A stretch of 64,000 nucleotides of DNA. Source: SLHU01 sp009929975 (GTDB lineage: Bacteria; Bacillota; Clostridia; Saccharofermentanales; UBA5734). Under the pieces are notes generated by a model. That model ran no database searches. It was not told the DNA's origin and saw nothing but the letters and a program-made list of their open reading frames with translations. A program made the translations under genes and the position numbers. Within the stretch, counting starts at the first letter, position 1. Every line of letters starts with the position of its first letter. Below, piece after piece: positions 1-9,900 of this stretch. The stretch spans positions 1,426,001 to 1,490,000 of the forward strand of contig JAXGZQ010000001.1 of the NCBI GenBank assembly GCA_040776905.1. The letters run 5' to 3'.

Positions 1-912
1 CTGATCCGCCGCCAGGTCGGCGAGGGGAAAGTCCTGCTCGCGCTCTCCGGCGGTGTGGACAGTTCCGTGGTCGCGGCCCTGCTGCTCAAGGCGATCGGCG
101 ACCGTCTGACCTGTGTCCATGTCAATCACGGCCTGATGCGCAAAGGCGAGTCGGAACAGGTGATCAAGGTGTTCGGCAAGGAACTGGGCGCGAACCTGAT
201 TTATGTGGACGCGGTTGACCGCTTTCTCGACAAACTGGTCGATGTCAGCGATCCTGAGCAGAAGCGCATGGTGATCGGCGAGGAGTTCGTCCGGGTATTC
301 GAAGAAGAAGCCCGCAAGCTGAGCGGCATCGGTTATCTCGGACAGGGAACGATTTATCCCGATATCATTGAGAGCGGGACCAAGACGGTGAAAGCGGTCA
401 AGAGCCATCACAATGTCGGCGGTCTGCCGGAGACGTTTGATTTCGAACTGGTTGAGCCGGTGAAAATGCTGTTTAAAGATGAGGTCCGGGCCGTCGGCAC
501 GGCACTCGGCCTGCCGGACAGCATGGTGCACCGCCAGCCGTTTCCCGGTCCCGGACTGGGTGTCCGCTGCCTGGGCGCGATCACCCGCGACCGGCTGGAC
601 GCGGTGCGCGAATCGGACGCGATCCTGCATGAGGAACTGGCCAAGGCCGGCCTGACTGACACCATCTGGCAGTTTTTTACCGTGGTGCCGGATTTCCGCT
701 CCACCGGCGTGAAGGATGGTAAACGCAGCTTCGACTGGCCGGTGATTGTCCGGGCGGTCAATACGATCGACGCGATGACCGCGGAGGTGCCTGAACTGCC
801 GTGGCCGCTGCTGCAAACGCTGACGAAGCGGATCACCGGCGAAGTAGCCGGTGTCAACCGGGTGCTCTATGATCTGACGCCCAAGCCGACGGGCACGATT
901 GAGTGGGAATAA
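1..912 (+). CDS. guaA: GMP synthase (glutamine-hydrolysing), 3' part
   Basis: Final enzyme of GMP synthesis: it aminates XMP using ATP and glutamine-derived ammonia in the cytosol. The reading frame is open from base 1, so the gene is cut by the window edge and the glutamine amidotransferase domain is outside. Visible residues 16-22 are the ATP-pyrophosphatase loop SGGVDSS; the rest matches the PPase domain and the C-terminal dimerisation domain with RQPFPGPGLG. The protein ends in the conserved TGTIEWE. An internal GTG at 55 is not the start, because the P-loop begins before it. The last codons double as the attachment site of the island that follows. Confidence 0.97.
   Translation: MIRRQVGEGKVLLALSGGVDSSVVAALLLKAIGDRLTCVHVNHGLMRKGESEQVIKVFGKELGANLIYVDAVDRFLDKLVDVSDPEQKRMVIGEEFVRVFEEEARKLSGIGYLGQGTIYPDIIESGTKTVKAVKSHHNVGGLPETFDFELVEPVKMLFKDEVRAVGTALGLPDSMVHRQPFPGPGLGVRCLGAITRDRLDAVRESDAILHEELAKAGLTDTIWQFFTVVPDFRSTGVKDGKRSFDWPVIVRAVNTIDAMTAEVPELPWPLLQTLTKRITGEVAGVNRVLYDLTPKPTGTIEWE
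901..912 (+). other. attL-like core overlapping the guaA stop
   Basis: GAGTGGGAATAA encodes the GuaA ending E-W-E-stop. The GAGTGGGA core reappears at 12858 and 18631, each time again spelling E-W-E-stop, as expected if recombination keeps guaA intact. Confidence 0.7.
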
Positions 913-970
913 TAGCGACGAACCTCGAAACCCCTGCGAATACTACATTTGAATTTCGGAAGAGGTCAAA

Positions 971-990
971 ACGTACTAAAAGCGTACTAA
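971..990 (+). repeat. Paired CGTACT boxes near the left island end
   Basis: ACGTACTA, three bases, then GCGTACT. The same pair with a different three-base spacer occurs at 18522-18539, about 90-110 bp inside the right core. The position suggests integrase arm-type or excisionase sites; the role is inferred. Confidence 0.4.
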
Positions 991-1228
991 CGCTCAAGGT
1001 CTTTTGACCGTAGGCGGTTGTCGCAGTGTCGATTATGTCGTTTGCCACATAGTCAATCATGACCTTCATTACACGCCGGATATTTCGGAGTTCCCGCGCG
1101 CTTATCTCTCCGACGTGGCAGCGGTCCTCCTGCTTTTTCATAAACGAGTCGATTGCATCGAGATCATAGCCGTAGATGCCTATACTGTGCTGGTATCTGC
1201 TGAGCATAACATAAAATTTGCACCGCAA
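980..1228 (-). pseudogene. Possible tyrosine-integrase N-terminal remnant
   Basis: The minus-strand frame gives about 80 plausible residues, including KQEDRCHVGEISAREL followed by RNIRRVMKVMIDYVAN. This resembles the helical N-terminal region of site-specific integrases of Clostridial guaA islands, a resemblance recalled rather than computed. The frame then runs into guaA antisense sequence with no catalytic domain. Its position directly inside the left att core is where such an integrase gene would lie. No intact start was found. It could also be an unrelated hypothetical fragment. Confidence 0.4.
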
Positions 1229-1545
1229 CCTGTTTTTAGCAACTGTTAGGTACTATCAGCAGCGTTCAGAAGAACGTAAATCCATTGATAACACTGGGTT
1301 TATGTGAGTTTGCACACTACATCGCCTTGTAAGCTCCTACACGGTTCTACTTGCTATTGTGAGGGCTAATAAGGGAAAAATCAAGGGAAAAATCAATAAA
1401 TAATTGTCTTGTTGCAATGAAGAACGGAACTGTAATGATGTGTATAATTCTCAATCGTTCTCGTTGTATTATAATAAAAATAGAATCGTCAAGGGGATGC
1501 TTTTCGGGCATCCTCTTTTCATATATCCGGGAGGTGATGAAAGGC
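1229..1545. other. Non-coding stretch before the repA relic
   Basis: AT-rich sequence with a short tandem repeat of AAGGGAAAAATC near 1373-1394. Short overlapping frames on both strands lack protein-like composition. No gene seen. Confidence 0.5.
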
Positions 1546-1923
1546 ATGGGACCACCGTTAGATTTTCCGTACTACTATGGACGTGAAGCCGAGCAGTACG
1601 CATTTTACCGCATCCCAAAGCTCCTTATTTCAGATGACCGTTTCCGCTTTGTATCGACTGACGCGAAGCTGCTTTATGGCCTCATGCTGGACCGTATGAG
1701 CCTGTCCCTGAAAAACGGCTGGCTGGACAGCGACAACCGGGTCTATATCTACTTCCCCGTGGAGGAAGCCATGGAGGTGCTCAACTGCAAGAGTGAAAAG
1801 GCCACCAAGCTGTTGGCCGAGTTGGACGGCAAGAAAGGCATTGGCCTGATCGAGCGTGTGCGGCAGGGACAGGGCAAGCCCTCTATCGTCTATGTCAAGA
1901 ACTTCGCCGCTCCCCCGCCGTAG
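1546..1923 (+). pseudogene. Truncated RepA_N replication initiator
   Basis: The 125-residue product starts MGPPLDFPYYYGREAEQYAF and matches the N-terminal winged-helix domain of RepA_N-type initiator proteins of Clostridial conjugative elements (LLYGLMLDRMSLS, KATKLLAELDGKKGIGLIER, YVKNF). GGAGGTG at 1530-1536 sits nine bases before the ATG at 1546, which favours this start over the ATG at 1537. Complete proteins are roughly twice as long or more. The linker normally following YVKNF continues only in another frame (about 1925-2038, with NRKS repeats), so a frameshift has cut the protein and the C-terminal domain is missing. Confidence 0.75.
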
Positions 1924-2040
1924 GCAACTGTCGAAAGTCTTGACTTTCGATAATCGAAAATCAGAATTTTCGGGCCGACTGCGCCATTTTCAGACTTTCG
2001 GAAATCGAAAATCAAGACTGCGGAAAATCGAAATGTAGTA
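1924..2040 (+). pseudogene. Frameshifted repA linker remnant with short repeats
   Basis: The +2 frame reads FDNRKSEF, then TFGNRKSRLRKIEM. This resembles the repetitive NRKS-type linker of RepA initiators and so extends the upstream gene after a frameshift. At DNA level it holds imperfect copies of a TTTCGNNAATCGAAAATC unit. Confidence 0.45.
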
Positions 2041-2192
2041 ATACTGATAGAGTAAGACTGAGTTGAGTAATACTACTAGCCGAGAAAAAATATATGCTGG
2101 TAGAGATAGCTGTATTGTGGCTATCCACTTTTTTGTTCAGAGCCGCAAGGCTTTTTTTCTTGCTCAAAAATAGAGAAATGCAGGTACAGACC

Positions 2193-2837
2193 ATGAAAAC
2201 CATTGCGCTTGCGAACCAAAAAGGCGGCGTGGGAAAGACAACCACCGCCGCCAATCTGGGCATTGGTCTTTTTCGGCAGGGTAAAAAGGTGCTGCTGATC
2301 GACGCCGACGCCCAGGGCAATCTCACGCAGATGTTAGGCTGGCAGCGGCCTGACGAACTATCCCCCACGCTCTCCACCCTGATGGAGAAAATCATCACCG
2401 ACCAGCCCCTTATTCCCGGCGAAGGCATCCTCCGCCACCATGAGGGTGTCCATCTGCTGCCGGCCAATATCGAGCTATCCTCGATGGAGGTCACGCTGGT
2501 GAACACCATGAGCCGCGAAACCATCCTGCGGCAGTATCTTTCCACCGTGAAGAAGGATTACGATTACGCCATCATCGACTGTATGCCATCGCTGGGCATG
2601 ATGACGATAAACGCTCTGACAGCGGCGGACAGCATCATCATTCCGGTGCAGGCCCACTATCTCCTGGCCAAGGGGCTGGAACAGCTCTTGAAATCTGTGG
2701 CGAGAGTGAAAAAGCAGCTCAATCCCGGCCTGAACATAGACGGCATCATCCACTGTGCCAGCGGCTACAACAATGTGGTCGTCACCGGCATCGAGGGCTT
2801 TACATCCATCGCAAGGCCGGAGTATTACAGCGAATAG
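2193..2837 (+). pseudogene. ParA-type partition ATPase with a replaced C-terminus
   Basis: ParA ATPases segregate plasmids and conjugative elements. The start MKTIALANQKGGVGKTTTAA carries the deviant Walker A motif (an in-frame ATG at 2178 is an alternative start). LLIDADAQGNLTQML and YDYAIIDCMPSLGMMTINAL are the other nucleotide-site motifs. Homology fades after LNPGLNIDGI; the family then normally runs about 60-70 residues more, through VPHSVRAKE-like sequence. Here an unrelated 30-residue tail ending RPEYYSE follows. A deletion that joined parA to another element gene is the simplest explanation. The protein would be 214 residues and probably inactive. Confidence 0.75.
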
Positions 2838-2843
2838 GCGAAC

Positions 2844-2885
2844 TCCCCGTGTGACTGCAAGGTCGCACGGGGAGTGTTTTTTTGT
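2844..2885 (+). terminator. Rho-independent terminator after parA
   Basis: CTCCCCGTG pairs with CACGGGGAG across a short loop and is followed by TG and a run of seven T. Confidence 0.85.
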
Positions 2886-3027
2886 TTAATAATCACAATC
2901 GGATATTAAGATCGGATCGAGCGTTGGAATTGTCTTTTTTCATCCTATGTGATATAACTTTTGCAAAATGAAATTGACAAGGGATTTCCCTTGTTTGCTG
3001 AAATGGTCACATACGGGGGGTGGGGAA

Positions 3028-4695
3028 ATGTTCTATGTGGCCAAGCGCGACAAGCGCACAATGCTGATTGTGGCACTGCTGATCGTGTTTGCCGTTTTGC
3101 TCCGGCAGGCGTATCAGGTGTTTGGCAACGGAACTCCGGCCACCGTGAGCTGCGCTATCCTGAGAAGTCTTATATACATCGGGCTTTTTGCCGCATGGGG
3201 TTATTCTCTCCGCAAGCGTATCGTGCAGCCACAGATACGCCGCTATCTGGTTGCCATTGCCTTTTTCATGGTATTTTGGATGGCAGTCAGGTCACTCAAA
3301 TTCTTTATTTTGCTTGAGCAAACTGTTCCGTATCGCTTTGCATGGTATGCCTATTACATACCCATGCTGCTGATACCCATGCTTGCCCTGTTTGCCGCTG
3401 TATCGCTGGGAAAGCCGGAGGGCTATCGAACGCCGAAGCGCTTGCGCCTGCTTTGGATACCGACCCTTCTCCTTGTGACATTGGTCTTGACAAACGACCT
3501 GCATCAGATGGTTTTCTGCTTTCCGCCCGGGTCAACATGGTCGGACGACGCCTATTCCTACGCTGTGGGTTATTGGCTCGTTACATTTTGGGGTCTGGGA
3601 AGCGCTGTAATCGCGCTGGGGATCATCCTTCGCAAATGTCGCATACCGCACAGCAAAAAATTCCTTTGGCTTCCGCTGATCCCGTTTGCGCTCATTGTTG
3701 TTTACGTCATTCTTTATATCACCGTGTTCCCTGTGATCCAGCCGTTTTTGGGAGATATGGCCACGGTATTTTGTGTTCTGATCGCGGCGATATTTGAAAG
3801 TTGCATTCAATGCAGACTGATACCATCCAACACCCGCTATGGGGAGTTGTTCCGCGCTTCCGGTATTACAGCGCAGATCACAGACAATGACTACCGGGTG
3901 GTCCTTTCTTCCAACAAAAGCATGACCTTTCCCACCGAGGTCATGCGCCGGACGGAAGCCGCGCCGGTGATGCTGCCGGATAATATCCGTCTTTTCGGCG
4001 CGCCGATCCAAAGCGGTCATGTGCTTTGGACGGAGGATATGTCGGAGCTCGCCGCCGTTTTGCAGAAGCTATCCGACAACAAGGAGGAGCTTGAGAGCGG
4101 AAACGAGGTGCTCCAGAAAAATTACCGCATCACGCAAAGCATCCGAAAGCTGGTAGAGCAAAACCGGCTCTACGACGACATCGAGCGGCAAACCGCAGGG
4201 CAGATCGCTCTTTCCGCCACGCTGCTCCGGCAGTTTCAGACGGCGTCGGATGAAACCGAAAAAAGAAGGCTGCTGGGCAAGCTGGTGGTGATCGGAGCCT
4301 ATCTCAAGCGCCGCAACAACCTGTTTTTCATCAGCGAGCAGAGCAAAATGCTCCCTGTTCGGGAGCTGGAGCTGTGTCTTGAGGAATCCTTTGACAACCT
4401 GAAGCTTTACGGCGTTAGCTGCGGGTGGTATCTTCGCGTCGGTGATGACATTCCCGCAAGCACGGCGATGCTGCTCTATGATTTCTTTGAGGCCGCAACG
4501 GAGACGGCGCTGGATACGCTTCGTTCCATGATGCTTCGCATCTTCACCAAAAGCAGCGAAACCTGGTGCTGCGTCGATATTGACTGCGACGCGGACTTCA
4601 CACCGCTTGCCACAGACGGTATTTCCTATGAGCGTGGGGATGACGGGACTGCCATGCTGACCTTGCGCCTTCCGAAAGGGGGCGAAGCACAATGA
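3028..4695 (+). CDS. Membrane sensor with degenerate kinase-like domain
   Basis: The 555-residue product is probably the signal-input partner of the kinase that follows. Residues 1-255 form about eight hydrophobic helices (for example MLIVALLIVFAVLL and FALIVVYVILYITVFPVI). A cytoplasmic part follows with EQNRLYDDIERQTAGQ and an ATPase-like tail. No phospho-accepting histidine or clear N/G box is visible, so it resembles the degenerate sensor proteins found beside two-component genes in Clostridia. ATG 3028 is chosen over 2968 because a G-rich ribosome site directly precedes it and the hydrophobic segment starts soon after. Its stop overlaps the next start (ATGA). Confidence 0.7.
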   Translation: MFYVAKRDKRTMLIVALLIVFAVLLRQAYQVFGNGTPATVSCAILRSLIYIGLFAAWGYSLRKRIVQPQIRRYLVAIAFFMVFWMAVRSLKFFILLEQTVPYRFAWYAYYIPMLLIPMLALFAAVSLGKPEGYRTPKRLRLLWIPTLLLVTLVLTNDLHQMVFCFPPGSTWSDDAYSYAVGYWLVTFWGLGSAVIALGIILRKCRIPHSKKFLWLPLIPFALIVVYVILYITVFPVIQPFLGDMATVFCVLIAAIFESCIQCRLIPSNTRYGELFRASGITAQITDNDYRVVLSSNKSMTFPTEVMRRTEAAPVMLPDNIRLFGAPIQSGHVLWTEDMSELAAVLQKLSDNKEELESGNEVLQKNYRITQSIRKLVEQNRLYDDIERQTAGQIALSATLLRQFQTASDETEKRRLLGKLVVIGAYLKRRNNLFFISEQSKMLPVRELELCLEESFDNLKLYGVSCGWYLRVGDDIPASTAMLLYDFFEAATETALDTLRSMMLRIFTKSSETWCCVDIDCDADFTPLATDGISYERGDDGTAMLTLRLPKGGEAQ

Positions 4696-5693
4696 ACCGG
4701 ATAATCAACACCGTCAAAGCCATGAAATCGCAGTTTACGCAAGGCTCCGTCAAGGAATCTCTTGACAATCTGCCCACGGGGATATGTGTTTTCTCAAAAA
4801 GCGGAGTCCTCATCCTCTGCAACCGCCGGATGTACGCATTGGTATTTGATTTGTTCGGTAAGGACCTGCAAAGTTTGCCGGAGCTGCAAAACGCGCTGGC
4901 GGAGCCGGAAAAAAGCGGAAGCGTTACCCTTGACGGCGAAATCTATCTGTTCCCGAACGGCTCTGCGTGGTATTTCAGCGAAAGTGAGATCGTTGACCGC
5001 GAGGGCGAAAGCTATACCCAAATTACAGCCTCAGAGGTGACAGATCTGTACGAAAAAAAGTGGAAGCTGGCGCAGGAAAATGAACAGCTGAGAAAGGTGC
5101 GCAACAGCTTGCGGCAGCTATCCAAAAACGTGGTCGCAGAAACCCGGGAAAAAGAACTGCTGTCCATGAAAGTGCGGGTGCATGATGAGGTCGGCTCCAG
5201 CATGATCGCGGCGCATCAGCTTCTCCGGGAGGAAAAGCCCATGATAGACGCGGATGTTGTCGTTTCCATATGGGAGAGAGCCATTGGCTTGCTGAAACGC
5301 ACCAACGATGAGCCGGAGGCACGCGACGAGCTGACGCAGCTCCGTGAACTGTGCGCAGGCATGGGCATTGAAATCATTATCAGCGGTGAAATGCCCGGGC
5401 AGAATGATATTCTCTATCTCCTGATAACGGCTCTGCGAGAGTGCGCCACCAATGCGGTGCGCTATGGCCGGGCCAAGAAGCTGTTTTTAGCCTTGAACGA
5501 GGAGAACGGCTGCGTGACAGGCGTTATTACAAACGACGGCAAGGCCCCCTCCGGCGAGATCGTGGAGGGCGGCGGACTGTCCATGCTCCGCCGCCGCATT
5601 GAGCACGCAGGAGGACGCATGGCAATCAAAAGCGTACCGGTCTTTGAACTGACGGTAACGCTGCCTGTTGAAGGGAGGGAATTTCAGATATGA
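4692..5693 (+). CDS. Soluble histidine kinase (PAS-like plus HATPase)
   Basis: The 333-residue cytoplasmic kinase has no membrane helix. Residues 25-115 look like a PAS-type sensor fold, then comes a coiled coil (about 118-155). The phospho-acceptor region is MKVRVHDEVGSSM with His164. The ATPase domain has an N box with Asn254 (ECATNAVRYG) and a G box GGGLSMLRRRIEHAGG near 296. The H-box style fits kinases that drive NarL/LuxR regulators. It overlaps both neighbours by four bases, so sensor, kinase and regulator are translationally coupled. The upstream membrane protein probably supplies the external signal. Confidence 0.8.
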   Translation: MNRIINTVKAMKSQFTQGSVKESLDNLPTGICVFSKSGVLILCNRRMYALVFDLFGKDLQSLPELQNALAEPEKSGSVTLDGEIYLFPNGSAWYFSESEIVDREGESYTQITASEVTDLYEKKWKLAQENEQLRKVRNSLRQLSKNVVAETREKELLSMKVRVHDEVGSSMIAAHQLLREEKPMIDADVVVSIWERAIGLLKRTNDEPEARDELTQLRELCAGMGIEIIISGEMPGQNDILYLLITALRECATNAVRYGRAKKLFLALNEENGCVTGVITNDGKAPSGEIVEGGGLSMLRRRIEHAGGRMAIKSVPVFELTVTLPVEGREFQI

Positions 5694-6334
5694 TGACACG
5701 TGTGCTGATCGTGGAGGATCAAAAAATGCCGAGGGAGAGCATGGTAGACTATGTGAACGCCAGCGACCGCTATACGCTGGCGGGGACGCTGACCAACGCG
5801 GCTATGGCAGAGGTGTTCTGCGCTGGGCATGACGTAGACCTGATTTTAATGGACGTATGCACCGAGCGCGACGAAAACGGTCTGGACGCCGCCGCCATCA
5901 TCAAAAAGAGGTTTCCCCACATCAAAATCATTATCGTCACTTCCATGGTGGAGTGCAGCTACCTTGATCGGGCGCACGAGGCAAATGCCGACAGCTTCTG
6001 GTATAAGGACGCCGGGGAGGATGAATTGCTCACCGTGATGGACAAGACCATGGCCGGCAAAACCGTCTACCCCAAACGAACACCGGAGGTCAAGCTGGGG
6101 ATGGTTTCCAGCTATGACCTGTCGGAGGGGGAGCTTCGTGTGCTGCGGCTTTTGATGGAGAGCCTCAGCTATGACGAGATCGCGGCGGAGCTGGGCTGTA
6201 CGGAGCGCAACATCCGCTTTCACCTCAATAATGTGCTGGACAAGACCGGCTACAAGAATAAGATGCAACTTCTGCTGGCCATTGCCGACAAAAAGTTGAT
6301 CATTCCAACACCGGCAAAAGACTTAATGGATTGA
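5690..6334 (+). CDS. NarL/LuxR-type response regulator
   Basis: DNA-binding response regulator of 214 residues. The receiver has acidic residues in VEDQKM (9-10), phospho-acceptor Asp55 in LILMDV, the switch residue in IVTSMVE and a Lys in WYKDAG. The C-terminal LuxR-like helix-turn-helix is LSEGELRVLRLLMESLSYDEIAAELG. It is coupled to the kinase by an ATGA overlap and followed by a strong terminator. Likely targets are the operon itself and the downstream surface protein; this is inferred from position only. Confidence 0.88.
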   Translation: MMTRVLIVEDQKMPRESMVDYVNASDRYTLAGTLTNAAMAEVFCAGHDVDLILMDVCTERDENGLDAAAIIKKRFPHIKIIIVTSMVECSYLDRAHEANADSFWYKDAGEDELLTVMDKTMAGKTVYPKRTPEVKLGMVSSYDLSEGELRVLRLLMESLSYDEIAAELGCTERNIRFHLNNVLDKTGYKNKMQLLLAIADKKLIIPTPAKDLMD

Positions 6335-6354
6335 ACAGAATAGAATTGACATGA

Positions 6355-6388
6355 CCGCCTCTGCTTTTGCAGGGGCGGATTTTTTTTG
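6355..6388 (+). terminator. Rho-independent terminator after the regulator
   Basis: CCGCCTCTGC and GCAGGGGCGG pair around TTTT, followed by A and eight T. Confidence 0.9.
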
Positions 6389-6510
6389 AAAAAACATAAA
6401 AACTTGCCTGACCTGTCAGAAGTGACAGTGCGCTTTTTGAAAATATCCGTATAATTGAGATTGTACAAGTAAAAATGCCCACAGATACAAGAAAAAAAGA
6501 AGGTGAGTCA

Positions 6511-6894
6511 ATGCGACGAATTGTGCTGAATATGCAAAACAACCTGTTTGGCGACTCCATTGCAGTGACATTGCAAAAAGAGGAATCGGATTTTGACGTT
6601 TATCAGGCGGAATCGCCCGGCGAAGTGACAGAAATGTGTAGCTATGTCCATCCACACGCCGTGCTGATGGAGGTTACCGGCTATTCCCCGTGGCTGCTTG
6701 CGGAGCGCATGAAGCTTCGGGACGAGATCAAGGTGCGGGATGCGGCCTGCAAGGTCGTCCTGATCGTAGACGAGAACGCGGAGAAAAAGCTGGCCGCACA
6801 GGTGCGGCAGGCCAAGAAGGACGGTCTGGTCGACCAGTTCATCTACGGCTCTGTTTCATCCGCCTACCTGACGGCGGTGATGGATACGCTATGA
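6511..6894 (+). CDS. Pseudo-receiver protein lacking the phospho-Asp
   Basis: The 127-residue product has the alternating strand/helix pattern of a receiver domain: MRRIVLNMQNNLFGDSIAV, then HAVLMEVTGYSP, then CKVVLIVDENAEK. The acceptor position is Glu54 (LMEV) rather than Asp, and the N-terminal acidic pair is absent, so it should be locked or unable to be phosphorylated. AAGGTGA at 6500-6506 supports ATG 6511. It lies alone between the regulator's terminator and the surface-protein gene. It may modulate the adjacent two-component system, but this is not shown. Confidence 0.6.
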   Translation: MRRIVLNMQNNLFGDSIAVTLQKEESDFDVYQAESPGEVTEMCSYVHPHAVLMEVTGYSPWLLAERMKLRDEIKVRDAACKVVLIVDENAEKKLAAQVRQAKKDGLVDQFIYGSVSSAYLTAVMDTL

Positions 6895-6978
6895 CCGAAG
6901 GGTTTCACATTCTTATCCCTGCGGGAAACCGCTTAACTTAAAACAATCATATTTTAACCAAAAGGAGGAAGAAGTAAT

Positions 6979-9900
6979 ATGAAAAAAACAAGAACACGCA
7001 TTTTGAGCGGACTGTTCGCCCTTTGCATGGTGCTGACGTTGCTGCCCATGACGGCAATCCCTGCTCATGCCGGATCAGCTCCCCCGCAAGAAACCGTTAC
7101 AGTAACTAAGCGCAGCGAACTGCAGGATGCACTCGGCGACGAGAACAGGAATCTTCTCATTAAGCTGGGCGCTGATATAAAGTGGACGTATAAATATGAT
7201 GGATACTATGAGGTCGATTCCGATCAGCATATGGACGTGAAAGGGCAAAAAGCAATTGACTTAAATGGTTACGACCTGGAGTATTTTTGTGTTAGTGAAG
7301 ATGTTTCGCAAAAAAGAACGGTATCCGTCTACATGTTTTTTGTTACAGATGGAGCTACCCTTCATATGTTTGACTCAGCGGGAGGTGGCCAAGTATTCCA
7401 TGGGGGATACATGTCTGATAATCAGAATAGCAGACCTAGCGGCACGAATATTTTTGATGTACAATTCGGAGGCCAACTGGTTATTGACAGCGGTAAATTC
7501 ATCAGCGGTAGAGAAAAAGATTATTGGGCTTCTTTTGTATATAAAGTGGGCCAGTCAGTCGTCTACAGTGGATATACTACACTGATCCAAGGCGGAATGG
7601 TCATTAATAATAATGGCACTACTGTTATCAATGGAGGAAAATTTGTTGCACATGGAGGTAGTGTTGTCCATGTTGCAGATGGTGATGGTTCTGACTTGAC
7701 CATAAATGGCGGAGAATTTGCCAACATAGGCGCTGGTTATTATAGCCCAGTGATATACGGCGATAAAAGCTCGCTTGTTTCAATAAACGGAGGAACTTTT
7801 ACCCCAAAAGAGAGATTGGTATTAAATTTTGGCGCTGAGTTCGGTGATCAAGACAGATGCGATTATGAAAAGGGACATTTGGGTATCTTCGCGGAATGGC
7901 TCAATCCCATGGCGACCTTTAAGCTGAATAATTCAACAAAAAACTACGAGGAAATATCAGCGGTTACAGGATTACGAGGTAAGGAATCTACGCTTAAAGT
8001 GATACCGGGTAGACCAAAGATCATTCTTTCTCCGGAGAAACCAAACGACTATTATCTCATATCATCCGATGTAAATTATAAAATTACAGCCACAGGCGAG
8101 CCGTATTTTACCAATATCGGTCTTGGCAGAAATACGAACTTTACATTTAAGTTGTTTAATACAAATAATAGCACTCCGATTGACACCGGCACCGGTAGCT
8201 CTGATGAATTTTACACTGGAGGGCACAGCCAATACAATATGTACTATTATTGGATGAAGGAAATGCTGCCCGGCTCAAGTGAATCGGGTGAGAATCTGCG
8301 GATATTCACGTTGGATGTTCGAGATATGCCTGCCAGCACGCCAAGTGTTACTGTCACGGCAGACAAGCCGAAAGCACACCTAGATGATACGGTCATTTTG
8401 ACGGCAACCCCGAATATGCCGGTTACAAATTATAAATGGTATACCTCCCCGGGTACGCCATTGCAGGAAGGAACAAGCAATACCTTCAGTTTTTCCAAAA
8501 GTGAAGCCGGCTACTACACCTATTTCTGCGAGGTCACCAATGAGTACGGTCAAAAAAACAACAATGCCGTCAGGGTCAGTATAGGCCTCAACATGATGCC
8601 GCAAATTGCGGAAAATGTGCTGACCTTTAAATACGGTGTGAAGATTCCAGTTGAGAATGCAGTACTGCCCAGAAATACCGGGGGCGAAGCGAAAGAGTGG
8701 GATTTCATAGGAGAACTGCCTGAAGGCCTCAGCTACACACGGACACAAGGCTTCTACGGCACACCTGTCAAAGCAGGCGTATTCCCTTTGACCGCTAAAG
8801 CAACAAATGATGAGGGGTACGATGAAAAGGATCTCAACCTGATTGTTTCGGATCCAATCACCATTACAACCGAGAGCTTACCTGACGGAGAGGTCGATAA
8901 GAGCTATTCGCAAGCGACTGCCTTCACCGGCGGCGGAGACGTCACCTGGACAATTGAAAAGGGTAAATTACCGGACGGGCTTACCCTTAATTCGCAGACC
9001 GGTGTGATAAGCGGTACGCCTTCGGTGAGTGGTCTGGCTATGTTCACGCTCAAAGCGGAGGTAACCGGATTGCCTTCTGCAACGCAAGATCTTACAATTT
9101 TGATTCACGCAAAGCCGAAATATCCTGCGTCAGTAAGCGAAAAGGTGCCGGCCAATAAAGACTATCGCATTGAAAATCCATTGACAGACGGTCGCTATGA
9201 AGAGGGGATCGAATACTGGTTGACCGGTACGGTGCCTCCAGGCGTAACTGTCGATATGGGCACTTCGGGCTTATTCAAAGGAGATCTCAAAACGACCGGA
9301 ACACCCGTAGGCACGTACAATTTCAAATTGCATGCAAAAAATGATTATGGTGAAGCAGAGGTTCCAGTGACTCTGGAGGTCATAGAAGCACCCTTCCTGA
9401 AGATTACAGACTCATTCTTACCCTATGGCGAAAAAGGCCAACCGTATGATTCTGGAAGCCTGCTGAAGTATGCCACTGCGCCCACCACCACTCCTTCTAA
9501 CCTTCAATTTGAAATACAGCCATTTTCAGACGCCTTGCCGGACGGCCTTAGCTTTAACATAACAACCGGCGCTATTACCGGGACACCAACTGAAACCACA
9601 GGTCTTTATCCGGGTGGCGAACCTGCTATGGTTACTCTGCATTTGAAATATATCGATACCGCATCAGGGTTGAAAAGCGATACCTCCACGGTCTTTTTGA
9701 AGGTGCTGGAAAGTGGTGCACGCAAACCACCTAGTGACATCACCTTGGAACGCGAGACCGTTGGTGCTGGGGTCTATAGTTTATATTCAATAAATGTTCT
9801 TGATGATGCGGGGGGAAAAGCTTTGCCTCCGCCAACTGTAACCCTGACAGCCGGCGCATTGCCCCATGGGTTAAAGATTGCAAAGTTTACTGAATCCTTT

